A DNA stretch of 18,287 bases from JAOABC01 sp041287495 (GCA_041287495.1 JBEULE010000038.1:1-18287), one strand, 5' to 3'; positions 6,864-15,009 are shown, counted from the stretch's first letter. Made by a program: numbers and translations. The notes: generated from the sequence alone by a model not told the origin.

Positions 6864-8369
6864 ATGTTTTGGAAGAAAAACAACAGTGAGGCAGATTACT
6901 ATCAACAGCCAGCTGTACAACAGCAGTCACAGATCAATGATCTGGAGGTAGAGAATCTAAAAAGAGAGTTAATGGAGGAGAAGGAGAAAACACACATCTA
7001 CAAACAGATAATTGAAAATCTTAGAATGGAAGGTGTTTTTCTTGCTGATAATCAGTTTAAACCCGGCAAAGAGGGTAACAATATTGTCTATGTTAACAGA
7101 AGAGGTAAAGAGATCATAGATAATGCATCTTCTGAGATAAAGAGAACCTTCGGATACGATATAAACGGGTCAAATATAGAGGGAAGGTCAATACATACAT
7201 TTCACAAAGACCCTGACAGGATAAAGCAGTTACTTAAAGATACAAAACCCGGAGAGATAAAGAAAAATGCAGATATTCCAGTGGGAAATATAGTTATAGA
7301 GTCAAACAGGTCAGCAATAACAGATCTTAACGGTAATGTGAAATATTATCTCACAACATGGATAGATGCAACCTGGAACAGATTTGTAGATAATCTTGTG
7401 TTTGAATCAATAGACGGACTTGCAGTAAGTTACTATGAAACAGCAAAATCATTCTCTATATCTGACCTTCTCAGAGAATATATAGAAAAAGAGCTTTACG
7501 AATTGGTTAAAAATCTCCAAAGTAATGTTAGTGATCTTGAAAATGTTAAGATATCAACTGAAAGCACAAAAACGAAGATAAAAGATATAGAGAATATCCT
7601 TCAACTTATACTAAGTATATCAGATCAGACAAATCTTCTCTCTCTAAATGCAGCAATAGAGGCAGCAAGAGCCGGAGAGATGGGAAGAGGTTTTGCTGTT
7701 GTTGCAGATGAGATAAGAAAACTTGCGGAGAGAACAGCGGAAAGCACAAACCAGGTAAGAACTGTTATAGATAAAGTGGTCAATGATGTGTCTCAAACTA
7801 CAAACGGTATAGAGAGATTTTACAGTGAGATAATATCTACTTCAAACAGTTTTCAGACCATATTCAACAATATATCATCAATTTTATTAACAAATACTGA
7901 AGCGGCAAAATCAACACTCAACAACATCAAAACGGCGATGGAGATAACCTTTAAAGCAGGAGATATTTCAAACGATACAGCCATAAAAGATTATGTCTTT
8001 GTAGCGAGAAGATTGATAGATCATGCAAATTTTATAATAAAGTTTGTTGAGAAGTTGAATCAAAAGGATTATACAGCCATGGCAGACCATACCCAGTGTG
8101 ATTTAGGTAAGTGGTATTACTCTGTAGGTGGAGATGCTATGAAAAAGTATGGTGATGAATGTTATCTGGCATACAAAGAGTTAGAACAGGAACATATAAG
8201 ATTTCACTCTACTGCAAACAGTATATTAGAAGATGTGAGAAAAGGTAATTCTACGAACCTGATAAAAGAGACTTTAGAGTTTATTAAGTCCTCATCATTT
8301 ACTATAAATGATATTCAGAAGATGCTTGAATGTATAAAAAAGAACAGACACTTAGTAAAAGGAGGATAA
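6864..8369 (+). CDS. Soluble PAS-MCP-CZB chemoreceptor
   Basis: Cytoplasmic methyl-accepting chemotaxis-type receptor of 501 residues with no membrane segment. A Gln-rich start and coiled coil (15-55) lead to a PAS-like domain (~55-172). The MCP signalling hairpin (~200-335) has its conserved kinase-control tip SDQTNLLSLNAAIEAARAGE at 253-272. A C-terminal CZB zinc-binding domain (~375-455) has likely ligands H387, C412 (DHTQCDLGKWYY), H444 and H448. Architecturally it resembles Helicobacter TlpD, whose CZB site responds to zinc and to oxidants such as HOCl. The start ATG is 7 nt after a GGAGGT Shine-Dalgarno. It is the first gene of the chemotaxis block and is followed at 2 nt by the Aer-like PAS gene. 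The ligand of the PAS domain is unknown. Confidence 0.93.
   Translation: MFWKKNNSEADYYQQPAVQQQSQINDLEVENLKRELMEEKEKTHIYKQIIENLRMEGVFLADNQFKPGKEGNNIVYVNRRGKEIIDNASSEIKRTFGYDINGSNIEGRSIHTFHKDPDRIKQLLKDTKPGEIKKNADIPVGNIVIESNRSAITDLNGNVKYYLTTWIDATWNRFVDNLVFESIDGLAVSYYETAKSFSISDLLREYIEKELYELVKNLQSNVSDLENVKISTESTKTKIKDIENILQLILSISDQTNLLSLNAAIEAARAGEMGRGFAVVADEIRKLAERTAESTNQVRTVIDKVVNDVSQTTNGIERFYSEIISTSNSFQTIFNNISSILLTNTEAAKSTLNNIKTAMEITFKAGDISNDTAIKDYVFVARRLIDHANFIIKFVEKLNQKDYTAMADHTQCDLGKWYYSVGGDAMKKYGDECYLAYKELEQEHIRFHSTANSILEDVRKGNSTNLIKETLEFIKSSSFTINDIQKMLECIKKNRHLVKGG
7645..7699 (+). repeat. 55-bp exact direct repeat in MCP tip, copy 1
   Basis: The sequence from TAAATGCAGC to TTTTGCTGT is identical to 16543-16597. 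It encodes the conserved receptor tip. Related but diverged copies lie near 9688 and 10438. Confidence 0.85.
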
Positions 8370-8370
8370 C

Positions 8371-8892
8371 ATGGCAAGGTTTAGACCAGAGCCAAAAAAT
8401 GTAGAAAAAGTAGTCCCATCTGACAAGTTTCTCGTTTCAAAGACAGATACAAAAGGTATAATCACCTATGCAAATCCGATTTTCGTAGAGATTTCCGGCT
8501 ACACGGAAGATGAGCTTGTCGGTGCAAACCACAATATAGTAAGACATCCGGATATGCCAAGAACAGTTTTCAGAATTCTTTGGCAGACAATTCAGCAGGG
8601 AGAAGAGGTTTTTGCTTTTGTAAAAAATCTATCAAAAGATGGTAGCTTTTACTGGGTGTTTGCCCATGTCACTCCAACCTTTGACACTACAGGGAAGATA
8701 GTAGGCTATCAGTCTGACAGAAGACCTGTGAGAAAGAGAGAAGTTTTATCCACAGTGATAGAGCCCCTATATGCGAAACTAAGGGAGATAGAAAGTAGTC
8801 AGGGTATAGATACAGCTGTAAATTACTTAAACAGTCTGATAAAAGAGAAAGAGATGACAGAATACAATCAACTTATACTAAGCTTGTACTAA
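8371..8892 (+). CDS. Aer/CetB-like PAS redox sensor protein
   Basis: 173-residue cytoplasmic PAS protein. Residues ~15-120 match the N-terminal PAS of E. coli Aer very closely: GIITYANPIFVEISGYTEDELVG is followed by HNIVRHPDMP (54-63), W71, a VKNLSKDGSFYWV strand and a closing VGYQSDRRP. The Arg-His-Pro-Asp block and the Trp correspond to residues implicated in FAD binding by Aer. The remaining ~50 residues form a helical tail with no domain I recognise. Unlike Aer, this polypeptide lacks an MCP output; the next gene supplies membrane anchor and signalling domain. That matches the bipartite CetB/CetA energy-taxis pair of Campylobacter, in which the PAS subunit reports the redox state of the electron transport chain. 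FAD binding is inferred. Confidence 0.9.
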   Translation: MARFRPEPKNVEKVVPSDKFLVSKTDTKGIITYANPIFVEISGYTEDELVGANHNIVRHPDMPRTVFRILWQTIQQGEEVFAFVKNLSKDGSFYWVFAHVTPTFDTTGKIVGYQSDRRPVRKREVLSTVIEPLYAKLREIESSQGIDTAVNYLNSLIKEKEMTEYNQLILSLY

Positions 8893-8903
8893 GGAGGCAG
8901 GAG

Positions 8904-10367
8904 ATGAAAACTTCAAGCTTAACAAAGATACAGTATGCAAATATGTTCTCAATAGGTATATTTACAGTTGCACTGGTTATAGAGGTGTATAAACACGGTT
9001 TTGATTTTATCCGTATCTTAAATTTTATTAACTTTATTACGGCATGGTATATTTTTAAAAATATCAGAAAAGTCCAAGGTTTTATAAAAAGGGCTTCATA
9101 TGTAATCAAAGAAGCTGAGAAGGGTAACTTAGAAAACAGATTTGTTAAAGAGAAAGAAGGAGGAGAGCTTCTACAACTTGCCTACGATATCAACTACTTA
9201 CTCGACCAGGTAGAAGTCTTCATGAGGGAGATAAAATCACCTATAGAGAAGGCTTCCCAGAGGAAATATTGGAGAAAAGTGATAAGTGATGGGTTTAGCG
9301 GTGTGTTTAAAAGTTTAGCAGAAGCTTTAAAAACACCTTTATCAGCTATAGAAGGTAATGATAGATTTATAGAAAAAACATTACTTAATGAGCAGTTAGG
9401 TAAGTTAGGTGGGGGTATATCGGCAAATCTACTAATTATTAATAAAGACTTAAATAAAGTGGTAAAAGATATAGAAGAGATAAAGAAAGACAGCCAAAAA
9501 ACTTCACAGATATCAAAAGAAGGTATAAAGCAGGTTGACAGCATTGTTAAAGACCTTCAAGGTGTTATAGATATGATTAACCAATCAAATAAAGTTATAG
9601 TGGCGTTAGCAGAAAAAACCGCAAACATAACCGAGATAGTCAATCTCATAAAAGATATAGCAGATCAGACAAACCTCTTGGCTCTCAATGCAGCAATAGA
9701 GGCAGCAAGGGCTGGAGAAATGGGAAGAGGCTTTGCGGTGGTTGCTGATGAAGTAAGAAAACTGGCTGAAAGGACTCAAAAAGCAACAGAAGAAGTATCC
9801 AAAGTGATAGGAGAACTTCAAGAACAGTCAAAAGAGACAGCCAGAGAGTCAGAGAAAATGGTAAATACAGCACAATCAGCAACAAAGGAGATAGAGAAAT
9901 TCAGAACCATCATTATGGACTTTGAAAAGTCAGCAGATTCAACTGCAAAACTTGCAACGATAATATCAGATGAAGCATTCCTATCAGCAAGGAAACTTGA
10001 CCATATAATCTTTAAAAACAAAGTTTACTCTTCTGTAATCAACGAAAAGGTAGAGGAAGAGTTTAAAGATCATACACAGTGTGCCTTCGGAAAATGGTAC
10101 TACTCTGATTTATCTAAAAAATTCCAAATAACTCCTTCATTTAAACGTATAGAAGAGCCCCACAGACAGTTCCATGAAATTTTACTTGATGTCGTTAAAC
10201 TTGTCCAAAATGGAGAAGATTTACTTAAACATAAAGAGTTTGTTGTTGATAGACTGTCAAAAGCGGAAGAGATATCTCAAAATCTATTTAAAATACTCGA
10301 TATGGTTATAGCTGAAGAACTGCAAGGCCAAAAAGATTTAAAAAAGGAGGGTATAAGCTATGCATGA
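8904..10367 (+). CDS. CetA-like membrane chemoreceptor with CZB domain
   Basis: 487-residue receptor. Two closely spaced hydrophobic helices (13-30 and 35-52) form a membrane hairpin with almost no periplasmic loop, as in Aer and CetA, so the signal must come from inside the cell. A HAMP-like segment (~55-110) and a linker with KYWRK...GFSGVFKSL (121-138) follow. The MCP hairpin has its tip ADQTNLLALNAAIEAARAGE at 253-272. The C-terminal CZB domain has likely Zn ligands H367, C393 (DHTQCAFGKWYY), H420 and H424. The upstream PAS gene is the presumed sensing partner. A strong AAGGAGG precedes ATG 8904. The stop overlaps the following mini-receptor gene by 8 nt. Fusion of a CZB domain to a CetA-like protein suggests zinc or oxidant input beside redox input. 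Confidence 0.92.
   Translation: MKTSSLTKIQYANMFSIGIFTVALVIEVYKHGFDFIRILNFINFITAWYIFKNIRKVQGFIKRASYVIKEAEKGNLENRFVKEKEGGELLQLAYDINYLLDQVEVFMREIKSPIEKASQRKYWRKVISDGFSGVFKSLAEALKTPLSAIEGNDRFIEKTLLNEQLGKLGGGISANLLIINKDLNKVVKDIEEIKKDSQKTSQISKEGIKQVDSIVKDLQGVIDMINQSNKVIVALAEKTANITEIVNLIKDIADQTNLLALNAAIEAARAGEMGRGFAVVADEVRKLAERTQKATEEVSKVIGELQEQSKETARESEKMVNTAQSATKEIEKFRTIIMDFEKSADSTAKLATIISDEAFLSARKLDHIIFKNKVYSSVINEKVEEEFKDHTQCAFGKWYYSDLSKKFQITPSFKRIEEPHRQFHEILLDVVKLVQNGEDLLKHKEFVVDRLSKAEEISQNLFKILDMVIAEELQGQKDLKKEGISYA
10344..10351 (+). promoter_or_regulatory. Shine-Dalgarno of the 81-residue mini-receptor gene
   Basis: AAGGAGGG with an 8-nt spacer to ATG 10360. It lies inside the end of the CetA-like gene. 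Its strength supports real translation of the short gene. Confidence 0.7.
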
Positions 10368-10605
10368 AGAGTTTAACCAACTTAATCAACTTATTGAGCA
10401 GATAAGAAAGATAGCAAAGCAGAGTAATTTGCTGGCTCTCAATGCGGCAATAGAGGCAGCAAGGGTAGGAGAAGCGGGAAAAGGATTCTCGGTAGTTGCA
10501 AGTGAGTTCAGAAAACTTGCAGATAACACAAACAAGATAGCTTTTGAGATAGAAAGTACTGTTGAGAAACTGAGGGAGAAGTTGGATAACTGCAAGGAGG
10601 GATAA
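10360..10605 (+). CDS. Stand-alone 81-residue MCP hairpin tip (mini-receptor)
   Basis: The whole product is the kinase-control tip of a chemoreceptor: residues ~1-34 form the descending helix (KQSNLLALNAAIEAARVGEA, about 20-39) and ~40-78 the ascending helix (GFSVVASEFRKLADNT). There is no sensor, HAMP, membrane or CZB part. It looks translated: AAGGAGGG (10344-10351) lies 8 nt before the ATG, the start overlaps the upstream stop by 8 nt, and its own 3' end supplies the SD for cheV. The tip keeps the CheA/CheW-contact region, but departs from its neighbours at several usually invariant places (VGEAGKGFSV for AGEMGRGFAV). It could pack into receptor arrays or bind CheW/CheV as an adaptor or decoy. 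A relic of a deleted receptor is the alternative. Confidence 0.8.
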   Translation: MHEEFNQLNQLIEQIRKIAKQSNLLALNAAIEAARVGEAGKGFSVVASEFRKLADNTNKIAFEIESTVEKLREKLDNCKEG

Positions 10606-10607
10606 TA

Positions 10608-11552
10608 ATGGCTGAGTATGGGCTTCCGGAGATATTAAGAACCGGACAAAATGAACTTGAGATAATAGATTTCAGGTTATATGAAGATAGAGAAGAGGGA
10701 TTGTATGAATGGATATTGGGAGTGAATGTTGCAAAGGTAAGGGAAGTTTTGAGAATGCCAACTCTAACAAGAGTCCCAAATATGCCAGAAGAGATAGAAG
10801 GTATGGCGGAGATAAGGGGAGAGCTTATCCCTGTGATAAGTCTTGCAAGATGGATGGGAATTCCCGAGCCATTAGAGAGAAAAAAGTACCTTCTCTTTAT
10901 GGAGTTTTTAAGGGAGAAGGTCGGAATTATCATACACAGGGCGAACAGGATAAGAAGGATATCATGGCAGGATATAAAAAAGGCACCTGATGTTTTAAAC
11001 AGTAGATTAAACGGAAGAATTACCGGTGTAGTAGATGTAGAAGATGGATTGTTACTTATCCTTGACTTTGAAGGAATACTCAACGATATGAATCTTCTTC
11101 AGGTCTTTAATTTACCTACACAACAAGAAAAGAGAGAAGCAAGGAAAAAACTCAGGATATTAGTTGCAGAAGATTCAGCAGTTGCAAGGAAGATAATAAA
11201 AGATATTTTGGAATCCGCAGGACACGAAGTTATCTCGACAGAAAGTGGAAAACAGGCTTGGGAAAAACTAAATCAGATGTTCCAAGAGGCAAGTAGCTAC
11301 GGAAAGAATATAAGGGATTATATAGATGTTGTATTAACAGATATAGAGATGCCTGAGATGGACGGACTTACACTTACAAAACTGATAAAGGAGACTCCGG
11401 GATTTCTCAATCTACCGGTCATCGTAAATACAACCTTATCAGACGAAGCAAATCAGCAAAAAGCAAAGACAGTAGGAGCAGATGATTATCTCGTTAAATT
11501 TAATGCAAAACATCTACTTGAACTTGTAGAGAAGTATGGAGGTGGGCAATGA
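10608..11552 (+). CDS. cheV: CheV, CheW-receiver coupling protein
   Basis: 314-residue fusion of a CheW domain (~15-170; EIEGMAEIRGELIPVISLARW is the typical core) and a receiver domain (~183-310). The receiver has E188/D189, phospho-acceptor D245 (VVLTDIEMPEMDG), T275/T276 and K297. The Lys is followed by Phe (VKFNAKHL) rather than Pro, as in other CheV proteins. CheV couples receptors to CheA and can be phosphorylated by it, acting in adaptation or as a phosphate sink. An SD inside the upstream gene (AAGGAGGG, 10594-10601) fits ATG 10608. The stop codon overlaps the cheA start as ATGA. The absence of CheR/CheB from this cluster makes a CheV-based adaptation role attractive. Confidence 0.94.
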   Translation: MAEYGLPEILRTGQNELEIIDFRLYEDREEGLYEWILGVNVAKVREVLRMPTLTRVPNMPEEIEGMAEIRGELIPVISLARWMGIPEPLERKKYLLFMEFLREKVGIIIHRANRIRRISWQDIKKAPDVLNSRLNGRITGVVDVEDGLLLILDFEGILNDMNLLQVFNLPTQQEKREARKKLRILVAEDSAVARKIIKDILESAGHEVISTESGKQAWEKLNQMFQEASSYGKNIRDYIDVVLTDIEMPEMDGLTLTKLIKETPGFLNLPVIVNTTLSDEANQQKAKTVGADDYLVKFNAKHLLELVEKYGGGQ

Positions 11553-13489
11553 TACCTGATGAACTCAGAGAGATATTTGAAGAGTTTGTGGTAGAGGCAA
11601 ACGAACATCTTGAAAATTTAGAATCAAGGTTACTTGAACTTGAAAGAGATCCTGATAACCAAGATTTAATAAATGCAGCATTTAGAAGCATGCACACATT
11701 AAAAGGTGGTGCCGGATTTTTAGGGTTAACAGCTATAGTAGAAGTAGCCCATAAAGCAGAGGATCTACTTGGTAAGATAAAGGAAGGAAAGCTAAAATAT
11801 ACTCATGAGATATCTGAAGTACTCCTTAAAACGGTTGATTTTATCAAAGAAGCTATAAGATTCTATGAAGATGGAGAATCTGTAGAGCCACCAGAGGATC
11901 TTATAAATCAGCTTTTAAAGCTTCAAAATGAACAACCAATTGAGGAAACGGAGAATGGTGATATAACCCTTGATAATCTCCTTGACAAATACGGATTATC
12001 AAACCTTAAAGGAAAATCTGTTGAAGACATCTTAGAAGAGCTTGTATTACTTCCACCAAACAAGAGACCTCAAGAGATAGTAGATTTTATAGATAAGATG
12101 ATATCCTCACCTCAACCACCTGCATCGGCTGATTTAGTTCAAAAACTTGAAGAAGAAACCGCTCAGCAGATGCTTCAGATAGTAGAGGAGGAGATAGTAG
12201 AGAAAAGTTTAAGAGAAGAATCAGCAGAAGAGGAAGAGATCAAACCTAAGCAGAAAGAAGAGATAACTAAACCGGCAGAGCCTCAAAAGAAAGAGGTAAA
12301 AAAGGAGGAAGAGGAAAGGGTCTTAAGAATAGATGTCCAGAAGATAGAAAATCTTATGAACTTAGTAGGAGAACTTGTCCTTGACAGAAACAGGCTTATA
12401 AGAACAGTAAATGAGATGGTTCAAAATACAGCCCCAAACAAATACACAGAAGAGATAGAGTCTATAGCATCTTCTATAGATAAGATAGTGGGAGATCTTC
12501 AACTTGCGGTTATGAAAACCAGAATGCAACCTGTTAAAAGACTATTCCAAAAATTCAGCAGAGTTGTAAGAGATCTCTCGAAGGTAGTAGGAAAAGAAGT
12601 AGAGCTTATTATCCAAGGTGAAGATACAGAAATGGATAAGTCCATATTAGAAAAACTTGAGGAGCCACTGGTTCATCTTGTTAGAAACTCCCTTGACCAC
12701 GGACTTGAAACTCCGGAAGAGAGAAAAGTATTAGGTAAACCTCCAGTAGGAAAACTTATATTGAGAGCTTACTATCAGGGAGATAGAGTTTATCTGGAAG
12801 TAGAAGATGACGGAAGAGGTATAGACCCTGCAAAAGTTGCCCAGAAAGCCCTTGAGAAAGGACTTGTTACAAAGGAACAACTGGAGAAAATGACAGAGAA
12901 AGATATACTAAGATTAGTATTTATACCGGGATTCTCCACAAAAGAACAGGTATCGGAGATATCAGGAAGAGGGGTAGGTATGGACGCCGTTATGAACACA
13001 GTCCTTAACTTCAGAGGAACCATAGATATATGGAGTGAAAAAGGAAAAGGAACGAAGATATCAATGGCATTCCCGCTTACAGTTGGAATAATAAGGTCTT
13101 TACTTGTCTCTGTAAGTGGAAGGAGATTTGCCATACCTATATTCCTCGTTACAGAGATAATACCTGCAGAAACAGCTGAAGTAAAATCTCTATCAGGGAA
13201 AAATGTTTTAATACTAAGAAATAACGCTCTTCCACTTATCAATATATACGAGATGCTTCATATACCACCTTCAAATACCGGTTATATTATAGTATGTCTT
13301 ATAGGAAACCAAAGGATAGCCTTCACTGTTGAGGATCTTTTCGGAGATGAGGAGATTGTTGTCAAACCTCTAGGTAAAATATTCGGAGATTTACACGGCA
13401 TATCCGGAGCTACAATAACCGGAGATGGGAAGATAGTCCTTATATTGGATATAGTGGAACTTTTAAAGAATAGGAATTTCAGAGTTTAA
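11549..13489 (+). CDS. cheA: CheA chemotaxis histidine kinase
   Basis: Central kinase of the chemotaxis complex, 646 residues. P1/Hpt domain (1-115) has phospho-accepting H49 in SMHTLKGGAGFLG. Residues 115-256 contain a short helical region (~138-186) and a very Glu/Lys-rich linker, and I see no recognisable CheY/CheB-binding P2 domain. P3 dimerisation (257-325) starts RVLRIDVQKIENLMNLVGEL. The P4 ATPase has N-box HLVRNSLDHG (377-385; N380, H384), G1 DDGRG (420-424), GFSTK (461-465) and G2 GRGVGMD (473-479). The P5 CheW-like domain is ~512-640. No receiver domain is fused to the C-terminus, in contrast to Campylobacterota CheAY. The start is coupled to cheV (ATGA overlap), with GGAGGTGGG just upstream. 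Confidence 0.97.
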   Translation: MIPDELREIFEEFVVEANEHLENLESRLLELERDPDNQDLINAAFRSMHTLKGGAGFLGLTAIVEVAHKAEDLLGKIKEGKLKYTHEISEVLLKTVDFIKEAIRFYEDGESVEPPEDLINQLLKLQNEQPIEETENGDITLDNLLDKYGLSNLKGKSVEDILEELVLLPPNKRPQEIVDFIDKMISSPQPPASADLVQKLEEETAQQMLQIVEEEIVEKSLREESAEEEEIKPKQKEEITKPAEPQKKEVKKEEEERVLRIDVQKIENLMNLVGELVLDRNRLIRTVNEMVQNTAPNKYTEEIESIASSIDKIVGDLQLAVMKTRMQPVKRLFQKFSRVVRDLSKVVGKEVELIIQGEDTEMDKSILEKLEEPLVHLVRNSLDHGLETPEERKVLGKPPVGKLILRAYYQGDRVYLEVEDDGRGIDPAKVAQKALEKGLVTKEQLEKMTEKDILRLVFIPGFSTKEQVSEISGRGVGMDAVMNTVLNFRGTIDIWSEKGKGTKISMAFPLTVGIIRSLLVSVSGRRFAIPIFLVTEIIPAETAEVKSLSGKNVLILRNNALPLINIYEMLHIPPSNTGYIIVCLIGNQRIAFTVEDLFGDEEIVVKPLGKIFGDLHGISGATITGDGKIVLILDIVELLKNRNFRV

Positions 13490-13496
13490 GGGGGAT

Positions 13497-13970
13497 ATGA
13501 TGGAACTTGTAAAATCACAGGAGAAAAAGCCGGTAATATACGGACAGGAAACAATTAAAATACATGAATTTTTAGGTGTAAAGCTTGAAGGTGAATTTAT
13601 GGGAATATCTCTGAAACATGTCCTTGAAATATCAAAAAATTTAGAGATATTTCCTGTTCCACTGACTCCGTCTTACATAAAAGGTGTTGTAAATTTAAGA
13701 GGTGAGATACTTCCAGTAGTATCAATAAAAGAGATGATAGGAATGCCTCAACATACAGAAACCACTAGGCTGATAATTCTTGAAACAAAACTTGGGAAAC
13801 TTGCTATAGAGGTTGATTCAGTCTATGGAGTAGTAAGGATAAAGGAAGACCAGCTTGAACCAAACCCTATGAACACAATATACAGTGATTATCTCTCAAA
13901 TGTAGCTCAGATTAAAGAAGGATTTATAAGTATAATAGATTTAGAAAAACTTTTTCCTGAAAGGGAGTAG
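13497..13970 (+). CDS. cheW: CheW adaptor protein
   Basis: 157-residue scaffold linking receptors to CheA P5. The double beta-barrel CheW core covers ~20-155, with IKGVVNLRGEILPVVSIKEM (62-81) as the hallmark segment. The first ~18 residues are a charged extension. Two adjacent ATGs exist (13497 and 13500); AAGGGGG at 13488-13494 is only 2 nt from the first and 5 nt from the second, so the second may be the real start. The TAG stop at 13968-13970 is followed at once by the next ATG. A normal TAG stop here argues against amber codons being read as sense in this organism. Confidence 0.95.
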   Translation: MMELVKSQEKKPVIYGQETIKIHEFLGVKLEGEFMGISLKHVLEISKNLEIFPVPLTPSYIKGVVNLRGEILPVVSIKEMIGMPQHTETTRLIILETKLGKLAIEVDSVYGVVRIKEDQLEPNPMNTIYSDYLSNVAQIKEGFISIIDLEKLFPERE

Positions 13971-14450
13971 ATGAGTAGTTTCTTTATGAGAAAGATGGTA
14001 GAGTTTATAAGTTATAAAAGGATGGAGCTTTTTCAGGGGATGTTTTATAAGCTTTTTGAGAAGTATAACGGAGATTGGGATAGGTTTGTAGATGATTGGT
14101 TTGAAAAATACTCTTACAGAACATTAAAAGAGTATTTCATAGAAGAAGCTTTTAAAGAGGAGTTTGATGAGTTTTACAAAAAGAGAAAAAATGTTTTGAA
14201 GGCTTACATAAAAGCTTATTGGTCTTTTTGTATGAACCCTGAAAATAAACCACATCACATCAAATCATCAATGGAATTTTTTGGTATGGATAAACTGGAC
14301 GAAAAAGAGTTAAAAAAAAGATACAGAGATATGGTAAAGCAGTATCACCCGGATATCCACCCGAACAAGAAGTTGGCAACTCAGAAGATGGTGGAGATAA
14401 ACCATCATTATCAGATACTAAAAGCTTTTATCACAAAGGTTGGAGGATAA
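13971..14450 (+). CDS. J-domain protein with unknown N-terminal domain, inside the che operon
   Basis: 159-residue cytoplasmic protein. The C-terminal ~50 residues form a J-domain: ELKKRYRDMVKQYHPDIHPN has the invariant HPD at 126-128, and MVEINHHYQILKAF (140-153) is the closing helix. J-domains stimulate the ATPase of DnaK/Hsp70. Residues 1-105 are rich in aromatic and charged residues (YKLFEKYNGDWDRFVDDWFE), probably helical, and match no domain I know. There is no Gly/Phe region, zinc finger or CTD as in DnaJ. It starts directly after the cheW stop, and its 3' end (GGAGG, 14442-14446) is the SD of cheZ, so it is firmly part of the operon. A role in assembling or clearing a chemotaxis component with DnaK is speculation. 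Confidence 0.85.
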   Translation: MSSFFMRKMVEFISYKRMELFQGMFYKLFEKYNGDWDRFVDDWFEKYSYRTLKEYFIEEAFKEEFDEFYKKRKNVLKAYIKAYWSFCMNPENKPHHIKSSMEFFGMDKLDEKELKKRYRDMVKQYHPDIHPNKKLATQKMVEINHHYQILKAFITKVGG

Positions 14451-14451
14451 C

Positions 14452-15009
14452 ATGGAAGATGTTAAAAAGATCCTATCGAGTATCCTAAACGAGGCAAAAG
14501 CACTTGAGGAAAAGATAGAACAGATAAGTGCTACTGCAAAACATACTGGAGAAATGGTTGCTCCTTCCGCATCTGAAAGTCTAATGGAAGTTATTAAATT
14601 TACAGAAGAAAGTGCCAACAAGATAATACAGCAGATAGACAAAGTAGAACAGAACTGCCATGATATAGATAAAACAGTAGAAGAACTGTTATCTTTAAAC
14701 CCCATAAACTCAATCAAAGAAAAGTTAAACTTGATAAAAGAAAAAAATCGGGAGAATATGGATATACTCATCAAAGTTTATGAACTTTTTTCCTTCCAAG
14801 ACTTATCAGCTCAACAGATAAAGGAAGTTATAAATATCCTTGAAGAAACTAAAAAACAACTTCTTGCTTTAGCTGTCAATTCAATTGAGTCCTCTGATTT
14901 ACCTCAGGAAACAAAGGAAATTGCTAAGGGTAAGGTTCACGAACTCCTTTCCGGAGATAGAATCTTCCAGGAAGATGTTGACAAACTTTTAGAAGAGTTA
15001 GGACTATAA
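14452..15009 (+). CDS. cheZ: CheZ, CheY-P phosphatase
   Basis: 185-residue protein that dephosphorylates CheY-P. It shows the long amphipathic helices of the CheZ hairpin. The catalytic segment is YELFSFQDLSAQQIKEVI (110-127): D117 and Q121 correspond to E. coli CheZ D143 and Q147. The C-terminal peptide QEDVDKLLEELGL (173-185) matches the CheY-tethering helix that ends E. coli CheZ. The protein is shorter than the ~214-residue enteric form. The start is ATG 14452, 5 nt after GGAGG; an in-frame TTG at 14440 lies before the SD and is rejected. cheY follows by 12 nt, as expected for a phosphatase-substrate pair. Confidence 0.92.
   Translation: MEDVKKILSSILNEAKALEEKIEQISATAKHTGEMVAPSASESLMEVIKFTEESANKIIQQIDKVEQNCHDIDKTVEELLSLNPINSIKEKLNLIKEKNRENMDILIKVYELFSFQDLSAQQIKEVINILEETKKQLLALAVNSIESSDLPQETKEIAKGKVHELLSGDRIFQEDVDKLLEELGL

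Noticed and set aside
10709..10990. 93-codon plus-strand frame inside cheV
   Set aside because: It overlaps the CheW domain of cheV in another frame and has a lysine/glycine-rich, motif-free translation.
12790..13242. Long minus-strand frames such as this 150-codon one, 10508-11083, 6190-6507 and 9194-9544
   Set aside because: Each lies opposite a conserved gene (cheA, cheV, GGDEF, MCP) and shows low-complexity Ser/Phe/Ile composition without motif or SD.
14440..14451. TTG 14440 as the start of cheZ
   Set aside because: It precedes or overlaps the GGAGG at 14442-14446, which fits ATG 14452.
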